From positions 11,060,163 through 11,124,162 of the forward strand of contig NC_088297.1 in assembly GCF_032854445.1 (NCBI RefSeq): DNA of 64,000 nt. Reading direction: 5' to 3'. A model generated the notes under the pieces. It ran no database searches. It was given only the letters and a program-made list of their open reading frames with translations, and was not told the origin of the DNA. This document shows positions 33,946-44,081 of this stretch, piece after piece. Every line of letters begins with the position of its first letter. The stretch's first letter is position 1. Position numbers and translations under genes: made by a program. The DNA comes from Liolophura sinensis. Taxonomy: Eukaryota; Mollusca; Polyplacophora; Chitonida; Chitonidae.

Positions 33946-34474
33946 ATCCGCAAACAAGTTTATTACTAGGCATGCATGTAGTTTAAGAAAACCTTCCTTA
34001 TCAGGCGATAAGTTTGGAAACTGGATATTGTCTTGTTTTGAATGTTTTCCCATTTGGCATTGCATTGGTCACATAGGATTTTGATTTAGGACACAAGCAA
34101 GCGACCAGCAAGCCAGCAGTAATTTTCGTGTACTGGAGCGTGAAGGCCTGAGAAAAATCCAGAAACTTTGTGATATATACCTGAATATTGGATGTCATGT
34201 TAAATCTCAGTTTAAACAACTCTAGCAAAAGAAACGCGCCAAAGCGATAGCGCAAACCTCCGCCACATCGAAATGTACAAATTCCCACACGACAGACAAA
34301 GGGAGAATACTCTCCATTTCTGTAATATGTGTGAATGGTAAACAATCGTTTTGACAAAAAAAAAAAAAATATGGATTCTATGGTCACCACCAAAATGTAG
34401 TGGATGGTCCCCAGCCTAAGACCATCCTGTGCACAACACTTATCTTACTTCCAGCATAACTTTGTCATAAGTCT
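33946..34474. other. intergenic, nothing recognised
   Basis: Two long minus-strand frames (80 and 130 codons) here match no domain, and the longer crosses a poly(A) tract. Confidence 0.4.
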
Positions 34475-34720
34475 CTAACAGAGAGACAGACAGACTGACA
34501 CACAGGCAGATAGATATAGACTGACAGGCAGATGGATAGAGAGACAGGCAGATAGGCAGATAGATAGAGAGACAGGCAGATAGGCAGGAATGGGTGTAGG
34601 CAGAGAGATAGACAGGCAAGCAGACAGGCAGAAAGATCAATAAATAGACAGGCAGAAAGGTAGATAAATAGACAGACAGGCAGGGAAGCAGACAGACAGG
34701 CAGGCAGATAGACAAATAAA
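34475..34720. repeat. GACA/GATA-rich simple repeat
   Basis: Interrupted tetranucleotide DNA of the type GACAGGCAGATAGATAGA over about 245 bp, related to Bkm-type GATA/GACA satellites. The minus strand spells long Leu/Cys/Pro/Val/Tyr frames (LPVCLPVYLSA) that are artefacts of the repeat. Confidence 0.95.
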
Positions 34721-35072
34721 CGCGGGTTAGCACATAACCAAAATCCTTCGCCATCTCTCACTTCTCCCTCGAGCAATGTTTATGGTATAGGCCCTGTTTG
34801 AAATTTACGCTTCAATGCCTTCTAATGTAGCATGAATTATTATATCAGGCATTAAACAAAAATTCGCGCCTCGCCCAATATGAGAGTAACTGACATCATG
34901 TATTTCAGTGTCCTGTCACGGAGTAACTGTGCAACTAAACTGATATTCAAGGAGAAGAAGATATAAAAATTATGCCAAAAATCAGATGAAAGAGCATGGA
35001 AACTTATTTCTAAATATGATCTTTAATATTTCTTTCAATTTTTTTTCATGAGAAAAAAATTGTATTTTGGTA
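34721..35072. other. intergenic, nothing recognised
   Basis: AT-rich spacer before MITE-B. Confidence 0.4.
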
Positions 35073-35389
35073 CGGTGGGTATATTTGGGACCACTTCTTG
35101 GTATAGATCGTCTTTGCATAATAATATTCTAGATAAGGATGTAATGCAGGTTTAATAAATTTATTTGAATATGTATTTCTTGTTTATGTTCAAAGACATG
35201 GATTTAGTCTGAATTATGATAACAGTTATGAATATATTGAAAATATGAATAAAATCCAGATTAAACATTTGTTATCTGAAAAGACCAAATTCTAGTGCAA
35301 ATATATTTATGTAACACCTATTACATCTTCATTTATAACATTATTACGCAAAGACAATATATACCAAGAAATGGTCCCAAATACCGGGG
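35073..35389. mobile_element. MITE-B, ~317 bp with ~80-bp inverted termini
   Basis: Left arm from 35073 (CGGTGGGTATATTTGGGACC, ACTTCTTGGTATAGATCG, TCTTTGCATAATAAT) is repeated inverted at the right arm ending 35389 (CAAAGACAATATATACCAAG, AAATGGTCCCAAATACCGGG). Pairing extends through GGATGTAATGCAGG and its partner. AT-rich centre, no coding capacity: a hairpin-type non-autonomous element. A right-arm relic is near 50880. Confidence 0.85.
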
Positions 35390-35549
35390 CATATGCAACA
35401 TTATTTTCAGTGTCCTTTTCTCTTAAAAGAAAAATCGATACAAAATACTGAACACAACTTTACAACTAAGTTTTCGCACTCTTTTTATCTGAGTTCATGT
35501 GATTGTTATATTTTCTCCACCGTTAAAGAAGTTAAGGTATTCATGCTGC

Positions 35550-35728
35550 GAGTAACGAGTGCCGTCATTTTTGCAATTATGTGCGTCACACTGGGCATTG
35601 TATTCTGTTATTGAAGAAGATCATTCTGAATACTACAGATACATCATGTTAAAAAACAAAGGATACATTCTAGCATCACCCAGAAAAGTCATTCTGTTAC
35701 AATTAACAGATTATTTTTTTTTAGTGTA
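35550..35728. mobile_element. MITE-A copy 5, left end lost
   Basis: GTGCGTCACACTGGGCATTG, then TATTCTGTTATTG, CATTCTAGCATCACCCAG and the right terminus AATTAACAGATTATTTTTTT with TAGTG. The left terminal repeat is not visible. Confidence 0.65.
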
Positions 35729-35964
35729 CTGTTTTCGTTGAGACACTGGTCCAAACACATGGGTACATGTATCTTCATTCTCCATATGTGAGAACTTCTC
35801 ATGAAACTTCACGTCACATGCTCAATAATTTGACATTTGAATCGCGCAATTCTGCATTTGATTGGTCAGTTTCAGAGATCACAGATATGGCGTACAATAA
35901 AATGCTCTGTTTTTTTTTCCTTTTAACCCGCTACTACAGCTTACTGAAACAATTTTATTTTTAC

Positions 35965-36090
35965 GAATTTGTGTGGTCGTGGGTTGTCCCTGGCACTACC
36001 CAGATTCCTCATCCGCCATAATGTTGACCGCTTTCGTATAAATGAAATACTCTTGAGTACGACTTAAGCATCAATCAACTAAATAACTAA
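35965..36090 (+). mobile_element. SINE-A copy, 5'-truncated, diverged
   Basis: GTGGTCGTGGGTTGTCCCTG, CATCCGCCATAATGTTGACC, GTATAAATGAAATACTCTTG and a changed 3' end (GACTTAAGCATCAATCAAC). Confidence 0.75.
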
Positions 36091-36564
36091 CTTTGCAACC
36101 TACAAATCAAAGGGAATTTACCAGTCTAAGGTTTTCGAAAATCCTTACCATTAAGAAGTTTATCACAAGAGAGCGCAGGCAGAGCTATACATGTATATGT
36201 ATATCGAGGAATATATATGGGGATAAAGGTACGCTACCTGTTACGAGTGGGGTTGTAAAAGACGTGCATGCGAGCTTATAGAGCTAACAAAAGACAGGTC
36301 ACTAACAAGCGAAGGAAGAGCAAATAACAGATCTTTACCTAAGATTTAAAACCGGTTTGAACTTGCTTGGTATATGCCTCTATTGCGTCACTAGCAGGCT
36401 GGTTAAGAATTTACCTCTATATTCTGTTGTCTTCAGCAATCAGCAGTTGTTTTAAACAAAGCGTCGTCTCTTCAATCCAGAAAAGGTAGGTTTTATTTGC
36501 ATATCCTTGTAAAAAGTTGCGATTTGACCAGGTACGATCAAAATCTGCCCAGCAGGGAGCGGTT
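36091..36564. other. intergenic, nothing recognised
   Basis: Unique DNA. TCCAGAAAAG|GTAGGT near 36476-36492 looks like an isolated donor. Confidence 0.35.
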
Positions 36565-36762
36565 TTAGTGGGTCAGATCGAGGCTTGTACAAGACACCGA
36601 TATGTTTGTATCTGGTCGGCCATATTGAATGTTGTAATTTGGAAAGTGCATATGTGCATATTGCAACGGAGGCTGAATTGCAGTTAAATTGTCCGGAGAC
36701 ATTGTATTATTTTTGTTGTTAGAAAAATATGGGCTTGAAACATACGTCTTGGAATATGACAT
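36565..36762 (-). CDS. 65-codon orphan ORF, possible first exon
   Basis: Starts MSYSKTYVSSPYFSNN and runs through a Pro/Gln/Tyr/His-rich part (AIQPPLQYAHMHFPNYN) to SCTSLDLTH. Even composition and low repeat content make it more protein-like than its neighbours. A donor-like GTGTCT lies at about codon 55 (after DTNIS). No partner exon found downstream on the minus strand, and no family recognised. Confidence 0.22.
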   Translation of the reverse strand: MSYSKTYVSSPYFSNNKNNTMSPDNLTAIQPPLQYAHMHFPNYNIQYGRPDTNISVSCTSLDLTH

Positions 36763-38165
36763 TTTACGCCGATGCGCTGTAATTATACAGACATATCTAT
36801 CTAAGGGTTATCACCAGAGCTTGAGGTGTTTTTATCAGGGCTATTCACCTAATAAGCGGTGACATAGTAAACAGGCGGCATTAGCGCCGTTAAGCATGTA
36901 ACCCGTCATCGAACACCTCAAGCGAATGGCGATACCCTACTCACATATTGACGCCAATATTCGCCACGGGGTGCTTTATTTTGCATATTCTCCAATTTCG
37001 AGGGGCAGCTCTTAGGACATGTATTTATAACAGTATGAGAAATAATCACTGTCTCTTGTATTAGCTAATACTTGTATTAAGTGATATTTTATATTTAAAA
37101 TTTTAGCCAAACTGTTCTCCAATGTCAAAATATAACAGCAGCAGTTCTAGTTCACATTTAATTTTTTGTTTATCTAGATACACAATTGAAGACTTGATTT
37201 AAAGCTAAATCAGATAATAACTTTAAACCAATTTTGAACAACGGGAACCTGAAGTCAGTTTGGCTTCGTCAAGACATGTGCAGTGATGACGCGATTTCAA
37301 ATTGAAAACTTCTATGTATTCTAGATAAATTGACACTTTTTTATGTCGACAAACAGTCTTTGCCAAAGCCACGGACTCGAAGCTATCAGTTTAGATCGGA
37401 CCCGAAGACTAGTGAAAGTATGAATAAGGATATCCAAATGTGACATTTACTAGAAAATGTCTAAACCTTGATTCATCTCTTATCTTTGTGCCTATTTTAC
37501 ATATCACAAAAACAGTATATTCAAATAACTCTCAGAGCACTTCGTATATACAGTATCCAGACCATAATCTAATTAAATCCTTTCTAATTCTGTCTAATTA
37601 TTTTGTAAGATGATGGCATGGGTTGGAGCCTACCTGAAGAGACTATTTGAATTGCACGCCTAAAGACTTTTGTTCCCCTCGGCCAACATTTTGGAATTTT
37701 ATGATAACAGTCCTCTGTGAAATCAATGGATACTTTCTGTGTCAGTAACATGCCCTTAGTTCAGGGGTATTAAAGATCATATTTTCAACAAAAAAGGCGA
37801 ACAGTGTGCCCTAGATGGACACAGTGCTGTGCTATATACATGCTAATTTAGACACATCAGAGCAGAGAAAAAGATTTGTCCGCTTTTCGCAGGTATTTGT
37901 GACCATGATGTATGTAAATGATATTGTAATGTATGGTCATGGGCAAAGTGGCCGCCTGCAATGAAGTTCATTCATTTATCTGCGGATTGTATCAGGATTA
38001 TTTTGAGATTTTTTTTATTGATTTATTGATTTTTTTAAACACTAGGAAACGCTGAAATATATACGTTGATTCTACGCCCCAGGCGACAGGGTAAAATGGA
38101 AATTTCAGAAGTATATGAGTCTAGAAAGGAGCATGTCTGTTCTGTATGAATGGAGAAGTATTGAT
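36763..38165. other. intergenic, repeat-poor
   Basis: No SINE, MITE or tandem array seen in 1.4 kb. The part 36840-36990 has several CG dinucleotides and short palindromic stretches (GGCGGCATTAGCGCCG), so it may be regulatory DNA. No gene supported. Confidence 0.35.
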
Positions 38166-38360
38166 AATTATAGTTTACATCCAGAGAAAAACGAATTATA
38201 GTTTAGATCCAGAGAAGAACAAATTATAGTTTAGATCCAGAGAAGAACGAATTATAGTTTAGATCCAGAGAAGAACGAATTATAGTTTACATCCAGAGAA
38301 GAACGAATTATAGTTTACATCCAGAGAAGAACGAATTATAGTTTACATCCAGAGAAAAAG
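38166..38360 (+). repeat. 28-bp tandem array, seven units
   Basis: AATTATAGTTTACATCCAGA followed by GAAGAACG, seven units of 28 bp; variants differ by ACATCC/AGATCC and GAAAAA/GAAGAA. Confidence 0.93.
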
Positions 38361-38394
38361 GGGATCAGAATGATAATTAACTGATATCAGAGGC

Positions 38395-38505
38395 TTTTTC
38401 TACAAGGAGAGCTTTCTCTACAACTAGAGCTTTCTCTACAACGAGAGCTTTTTCTACAACTAGAGCTTTTTCTACAACTAGAGCTTTTTCTACAATGAGA
38501 AGATT
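38395..38505 (+). repeat. 18-bp tandem array, six units
   Basis: TTTTTCTACAACTAGAGC, six units of 18 bp, 35 bp after the 28-bp array. Being a multiple of three, its complement encodes SSCRKS repeats, which is incidental. Confidence 0.93.
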
Positions 38506-38721
38506 CTGAAACATTCTTTAAATGCACCTCATTGCCAGCAGTGTTTAAAAGAAAAACCAAACAAACCTCTCCCCCCCCCCAAAAAAAACAAAACAACAAC
38601 AACAAAACAATGTACTGAAAGTAATAGTTAGATAATGAATCTAGAATGTCCCTTTACCGTCATTGATATACCAGGAACTTGGCCAGAATGCCTGAGCTTA
38701 TTACAATATATGTCAACATCA

Positions 38722-38785
38722 TTTATCTGATTTATTTGTTTAATTGTTATTTTACGACATACTCAAGAGTATTTCACTTATACAA
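38722..38785 (-). mobile_element. SINE-A tail fragment
   Basis: TTTAATTGTTATTTTACGAC, CATACTCAAGAGTATTTCAC and TTATACAA: diverged minus-strand tail. Confidence 0.65.
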
Positions 38786-39038
38786 ATAAGTATGTATATA
38801 TGTATTAGCTATACTATCGCATAACTTAATGATATATGCGTGAAACAAATTAATGAATGCAGGTCGACATGTGTTGTGTTTTAAAGTCTGACATAAAGCG
38901 TGTTTGCGCTTTAATTTCTAAGTCTTAATAATAAACTATACTACAGTTATGAACATGTGCCACTAAATTTTGATTTTAATCAAATGCCTCGGTATTTACA
39001 ATTGCTTACTGATTGAAAGTGGAAAAAGGAATAGTTTA

Positions 39039-39140
39039 ATGCCCGGTTTCCTCCCACAATAATGCTGCCTACCGTCGTATAAATGAAATATTCTTAATTA
39101 TCGAGTAAAACAGCAATCAAATTAATAAATAAATAAATAG
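39039..39140 (+). mobile_element. SINE-A copy, 5'-truncated
   Basis: TGCCCGGTTTCCTCCCACAA, GTCGTATAAATGAAATATTC, then AAATTAATAAATAAATAAAT. Confidence 0.85.
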
Positions 39141-39744
39141 TGTAATATTTCATCGGGGTAATGCTGATTTTAAGATATAACTGACGACACCATTTCACGC
39201 TGAGCATACAATGGCTTTCATTTTGCAACCCTCATTCTGTTCTCTTCTTACTGACCCGGGGGGGAAAAACCCATGCAAAATAACGTTCTAATTTTAGAAA
39301 AGTAAGGTGAGAATGACTCACATCAAGTAAATGTAAATATACATGCCGATGTAGCAGCTATTGTGACCACGTGGTCTTAAAATCGTTGTTCATTGGCTGT
39401 CGCAGGTATTAAGGTATATCAGACTGTAGAGATTTTATTACACAAAAATAAAACATTTTCATGTCATAGGACTAAGATGGAAATCTTGACACAGACTCAC
39501 CGCACATGGATACAACCGCTACGTAGTGAGACCAGTCTGTTTAAAGTTATCTGGGGTTTGTTTATGCTGCACTGTTTGCAGAATAAAGACAAATATTCGC
39601 CCATAAAAATGTTCCGGAGAGTTCACGTCGAACTAAGCAAGTGTCGACAAACAAAAAACAAATTTTTTTTTGACTGATATCGTTAACATACGATATAAGC
39701 ACACGCTGGTGTATTGCTATATCAGTAAGGGGGATATGCACGCG
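39141..39744. other. intergenic, nothing recognised
   Basis: A 94-codon plus frame at 39393-39677 has no recognisable domain. Confidence 0.4.
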
Positions 39745-39986
39745 AGTGGGGCGCAATGACCCAGGAGCCTCCCCCCAATGTGATCGCTGTGAGTTCCAGT
39801 TCAGCTCACGCTGGCTTCCTATCCGGCCGTGTACGTGGGAAGGTCTGCCAGCAGCCTGCGGACGTTTGTGGGTTTCCCCCGGGCTCTGCTCGGTTTCCTA
39901 CCATCATAACGCTGGTCGCCTTCGTATCAGTGATATATTCTTGAGTACGAAGTAAAACACCAATCAAATAACATAAATAAATATAT
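39745..39986 (+). mobile_element. SINE-A copy, nearly full length, lacks the first ~30 bp
   Basis: CAATGACCCAGGAGCCTCCC, CTCACGCTGGCTTCCTATCC, GTGGGTTTCCCCCGGGCTCT, CTTGAGTACGAAGTAAAACA. Confidence 0.9.
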
Positions 39987-41282
39987 GTGAGTGTAATAAA
40001 CAGTATCGAAACAAAATATACCTCACGTCATGTCGGTGTGACAGGAAATAACTGAAGTCTTTATACAAATAACCATGCACGATGTACCATTTGGATAGGC
40101 GTTTCGGCTGATTTTAATTTCTGGGCCTATTTGAAATATATTTCACATGGTAGTTGTCCTAGACATATTTGTGATACATTGGTTTTCGTAATTTGCTTTT
40201 TTTTACCAAGAAAAGAAAATACCTAACTAAAGGACCTGGTATGGTAAGGTGGGGAATCGGACCGAGTGCATGAAACTTGGCGCCTCAAGAATCGAAACTG
40301 ACTATAGCTTGTGAGTGACAGCTACAAAGGGACCCATAATGCTAGTTCTGTTTCCAGTTATGTTTTACTCTTGTTTTCCTGTTATATGACAAGCATGCGA
40401 CTTATAAAACTCAAAAACCTTGCACTGAAGCAATGTATAGGTCATAAAATGGAAAAGTGGTAGCCTGCTGGAGTCACACTGGAATATTTTTTGTTTCTGC
40501 ATTAGACACTGCCAAGTGGGGAAAATGTTTTCCACCACAAATGTAACTTTCTGAAACATTCTTGACCACACAGTTATGCACTAATTAATTAAGTGAATAT
40601 ATAATCAAATGTAACTTTCAGCCTTAAACTTCCGCTACGCATAACATGTTAATGTTTATGATAGCTAGAGAACGGCGTGTTCTCTCAACCTGGATTCACG
40701 TATGATGTCGCTGTAGTTGCCAAATGTTAAGTAATGCCATAGCTTATTCATTCTAATTGATGACAACACTTATTTCATGCAAAACGGTTATATCTTTACT
40801 TACACAAGAGTATGTTTCCAATGAAAAGAAAAAAAAGAAAGAAAAAAATAACCACAAAGATTTGAACACTTCTTCAAGGTGCTACCTGTTTCCCGTTAGT
40901 CCACTGTAAAGGATGTCTGAGTCTATAGCAGGAATGCGGGTTTTAAGCTTATGAAAATATGACAAAAGTGATTTCATTATAAAGTTATTGCCTCATTTGG
41001 ACGAGAAATTGTACTTAGTGGGAGTGCATTTTTGGTGGGTTATTACTAAGCAACCATCTATTTTATGGCCATATAACTTTAGTGAGTGTTTCGATCTTCG
41101 GAAAAGAATTTTATACTTCTAATTTGGAAATCGACAGAATTGTGCTGGGATTTTGAAATTTGCCCTTTCTTATCGTTCTTCTTTGCGGCCTATTCTCAGC
41201 CTTATGGTACCAGGTCCTGTGTGTTCGGCACTTCTATGCTGTCTACCTAAATTTTACAAATCAAGGAAAATTAACTTATTAA
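39987..41282. other. intergenic, nothing recognised
   Basis: AT-rich, no gene or repeat supported. Confidence 0.4.
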
Positions 41283-41495
41283 CTATTTTTGATTTGAACT
41301 TTACGTCGCACTCATGAATATTTCACATATACGACAGCGGCCCGCATTATCGTGGGAGGAAACCAGGCGCAGCCTGGGGGAAACCCTCTGCAATCCGCAG
41401 GTTCTTAGCGTACTTTCCTCACGTATACGACCTGAGAAGAGGCCAGCATAGTGCTGCGATAGCACTCCATAACCATTCTACCGTGACGGCCTCCA
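41283..41495 (-). mobile_element. SINE-A copy, diverged
   Basis: TTTACGTCGCACTCATGAAT, GCATTATCGTGGGAGGAAAC, GCAATCCGCAGGTTCTTAGC, and a damaged head ending CCGTGACGGCCTCC. Confidence 0.85.
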
Positions 41496-43410
41496 ATCGA
41501 AATTAAAACTGCTGTTCAAAAGAGCAAGACTTACTGTTCACAAGCACAAAATAAATAACGGAAACCATTTTCCCCGTTAGCAGACGATTTAGACTCTGTG
41601 CATGTCTTCACGTCTGATGCTTTACCGTCAATTCGTTTTATCCTGAGATGAAAATCAATCTTTAATAGGTTTTTTAACAAGGTTTATTTATCGACAAGTA
41701 TAAACAAAGTTTGTATATATTAAATCACCAAGTGTAACTTGTTCACATGTCCTGAGATAAAGTCACGAACATATGAATTTGAAAAATGGGCGCACTGTTG
41801 CACAACAAATGTGAGTTGTTTGGTGTTAATCATAGTTTACTATCTTCGGGTTCTGGAAACTTTCGACTTCGGAGTATTTCAGAAAATCTTTGTTGCCACT
41901 CGTAGCTTTTCAAGCTGTTTTGTTCTTTCTATATGTAACGGGTATCTACTGTGTGTAGATGCGATGGTTGATTGTGAGTTACCTCCCTTGATGTTAGTTC
42001 TCCTATGTTGTTGTGGTTTTGCTGGGTAGCGGAAGGCGGGGAGACGACGCCGGGATTGCTACGAGCAAACTGATAAGATACGGCCAATGTAGAACATGGT
42101 TAAACCCTTCGGATATAGAGGGTTTTTTCCATCTGGACAATAAAAAGAAATCTGAACTGGAGTTGGAGTAATTGCTTCCCTTGAATCCTCCCAACTAACA
42201 TATATATTTTAGTTGTACCTATAAAATTCCCTCGGACTATGTCTTGGGATGAATTTAATGACAAGTTATTATTTTCATTTTGAGCGCTCATCCCTTTTTT
42301 GGCAATCTATACTTTGAGAAGCCTTTTGCACCCGTCTCGTGGTGTTCACAATTCGTAGGTGATATCTTTAAATGCCTTTAAAGATTACCTTTACCTACTC
42401 CGTCATTCTCTTAAATAGTTCATTGATTTTTTGTTTTTTTGTATTTACTGGGGTATTATCCTGTTCAAGAGTGTTTGAAATTGTTCGGTGGTTGTATGTA
42501 TAGCCTACCTATAAAGCCCAATGTCTGCTGATATCCGAAAATTGCGTTGTTACATGTACGTGCATATCTTTCACGAGGTACAATTGTTATGTGCACGACT
42601 GCCGTCAGTTTCTACAATTTAGCTTGCCACTGTTTACATATGCTGAGTTCGGCGCCTGCTGTCTGCCTCTGCCTTAGAGTGTTCCAGAATGCGCTCAGTT
42701 CGGTGCCTGTTTGTTTACATCAAGTGTTCAGGAATTTTCTTATTCTAGACAATTCCGCCAGGCTATATAAGACCTATGAAAGCAGGTCAAAAGGGAAAGA
42801 GAGCGAAGAATTATTGAGAGTTTTGGATGCTTTCGCTGTGTATTACTTTAGTAGGCCTTTTGTGCTGAATTTTGGTGTCTTTATAGCCTCTGGCTTTGTT
42901 ATATCTCCACCGAGCATTTGTTCAGTCTGAGCTTGTATATTTGATTCGTGCTCTTGTGTACACAGTGCTTATTAGTACACACGGACCATGTCTGTGGAAT
43001 TTTGTGTATATTTCGTCATACACTCAGTTATACTGTGGATTTTCCCTCTTGTGAATTTGCCTCTGAGCATTTATGCCTGTGTGGTATATAGGCCTATTGT
43101 GGAATATATGCGTCCGTTTGGACTTGACGCCGTAAGTACTTTAGTATTTGTACACATACTGCTATCCTTTCTTGTTAAACTTAAGTACTTTAGTATTTGT
43201 ATAAGTCTTATTATCTGTTCTTGTTAAAGCTAATAAATTGTTGTAAAATAAAATCTGCTGGTTTTGGTTACTTTTTTGTGCGACTAAACTGTCGTGTATT
43301 TCGAACAAGCCATCTCTTTATAATACAGACAGTTTGGGTTGTAACACAATTCTTGTTTGAAAAGCAAATATATGTTATCAACGTTTTGATAATATATTGT
43401 CAGCTTGAAC
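41496..43410. other. intergenic, no gene supported
   Basis: Long T-rich plus-strand frames (41739-42029, 42547-42930, 42988-43227) encode Cys/Phe/Val-rich text without recognisable domains. A ~55-bp tandem duplication (AAGTACTTTAGTATTTGTA at 43134 and 43181) lies inside the last one. A GTTACCTCCCTTG motif is at 41979-41990. The CARD gene's upstream exon or promoter may lie in or after this stretch but I could not find it. Confidence 0.35.
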
Positions 43411-43588
43411 TAGATTTCTTCCGGTCGTAAGTGGGAAGGTCTCTCAGCAACCTGCGGATGGTAGTGGGTTCACCCCAGGCTCTGCCCGGTTTCCTCCCAC
43501 TATAATGCTGGCCGCCGTCGTATAAGTGAAATATTCTTGAGTACGGCGTAAAACACCAATCAAATAAATAAAAAAATAGATTTCTTCC
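43411..43588 (+). mobile_element. SINE-A copy, 5'-truncated, with 12-bp target duplication
   Basis: Element 43423-43576 is flanked by TAGATTTCTTCC at 43411-43422 and 43577-43588. Body and tail (GTGGGTTCACCCCAGGCTCT, GTCGTATAAGTGAAATATTC) are close to consensus. A 5'-truncated copy with a target duplication points to target-primed reverse transcription. Confidence 0.93.
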
Positions 43589-44081
43589 ACATGCACACAT
43601 CTGATTCAAAGTAGGCTTATGTGGTTGTATATTAAGTGTAATGCCGACAGTTAAACAACCTATCTGAATTGAAAATAAAGGCAAATCCAAGGGCAGTCAC
43701 TTATTCAACACCCGTGAAACTAAACACTGATCCAACGTTAAAAAAATGACATTAGAGCAAATGTATATATGCGGAGAGCATCCTTGCCCTTTTTGTTAGG
43801 GCAACGATTCATTTCTGCCAGACCCATCGACTCAAACGTACACCTCCCATACGCCCCAACAGTTCACCCACCATTTATCCCTTTTCCCACAACCATGGTC
43901 GTTGGGATTTGCCCGGCCACAAGAAAGCATGTTATACATACCGAATGACTCCTCGTCGCATCGTGATTAATAATAGCTCATTATGACGAAAAAACCCCAA
44001 GCATACATACACGCGTGCACACACTCGTACACACACACCCATACCCTGGATGTGTAATGAGTTAAGCCTGTTCCTTTGCAG
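43589..44081. other. spacer upstream of the first CARD exon
   Basis: Contains a short interrupted CA-rich run (44010-44040). No exon recognised. Confidence 0.35.

Noticed and set aside
34440-34776. Two overlapping minus-strand frames of about 103 codons rich in Leu, Cys, Pro, Val and Tyr
   Set aside because: They are translations of the GATA/GACA simple repeat in two frames. A real protein would not stay open in both with the same periodic text.
42547-43227. Long T-rich plus frames before the CARD gene (127 and 79 codons)
   Set aside because: Cys/Phe/Val-rich low-quality text, one crossing an internal tandem duplication. They do not splice in frame to the first CARD exon in any way I could see.
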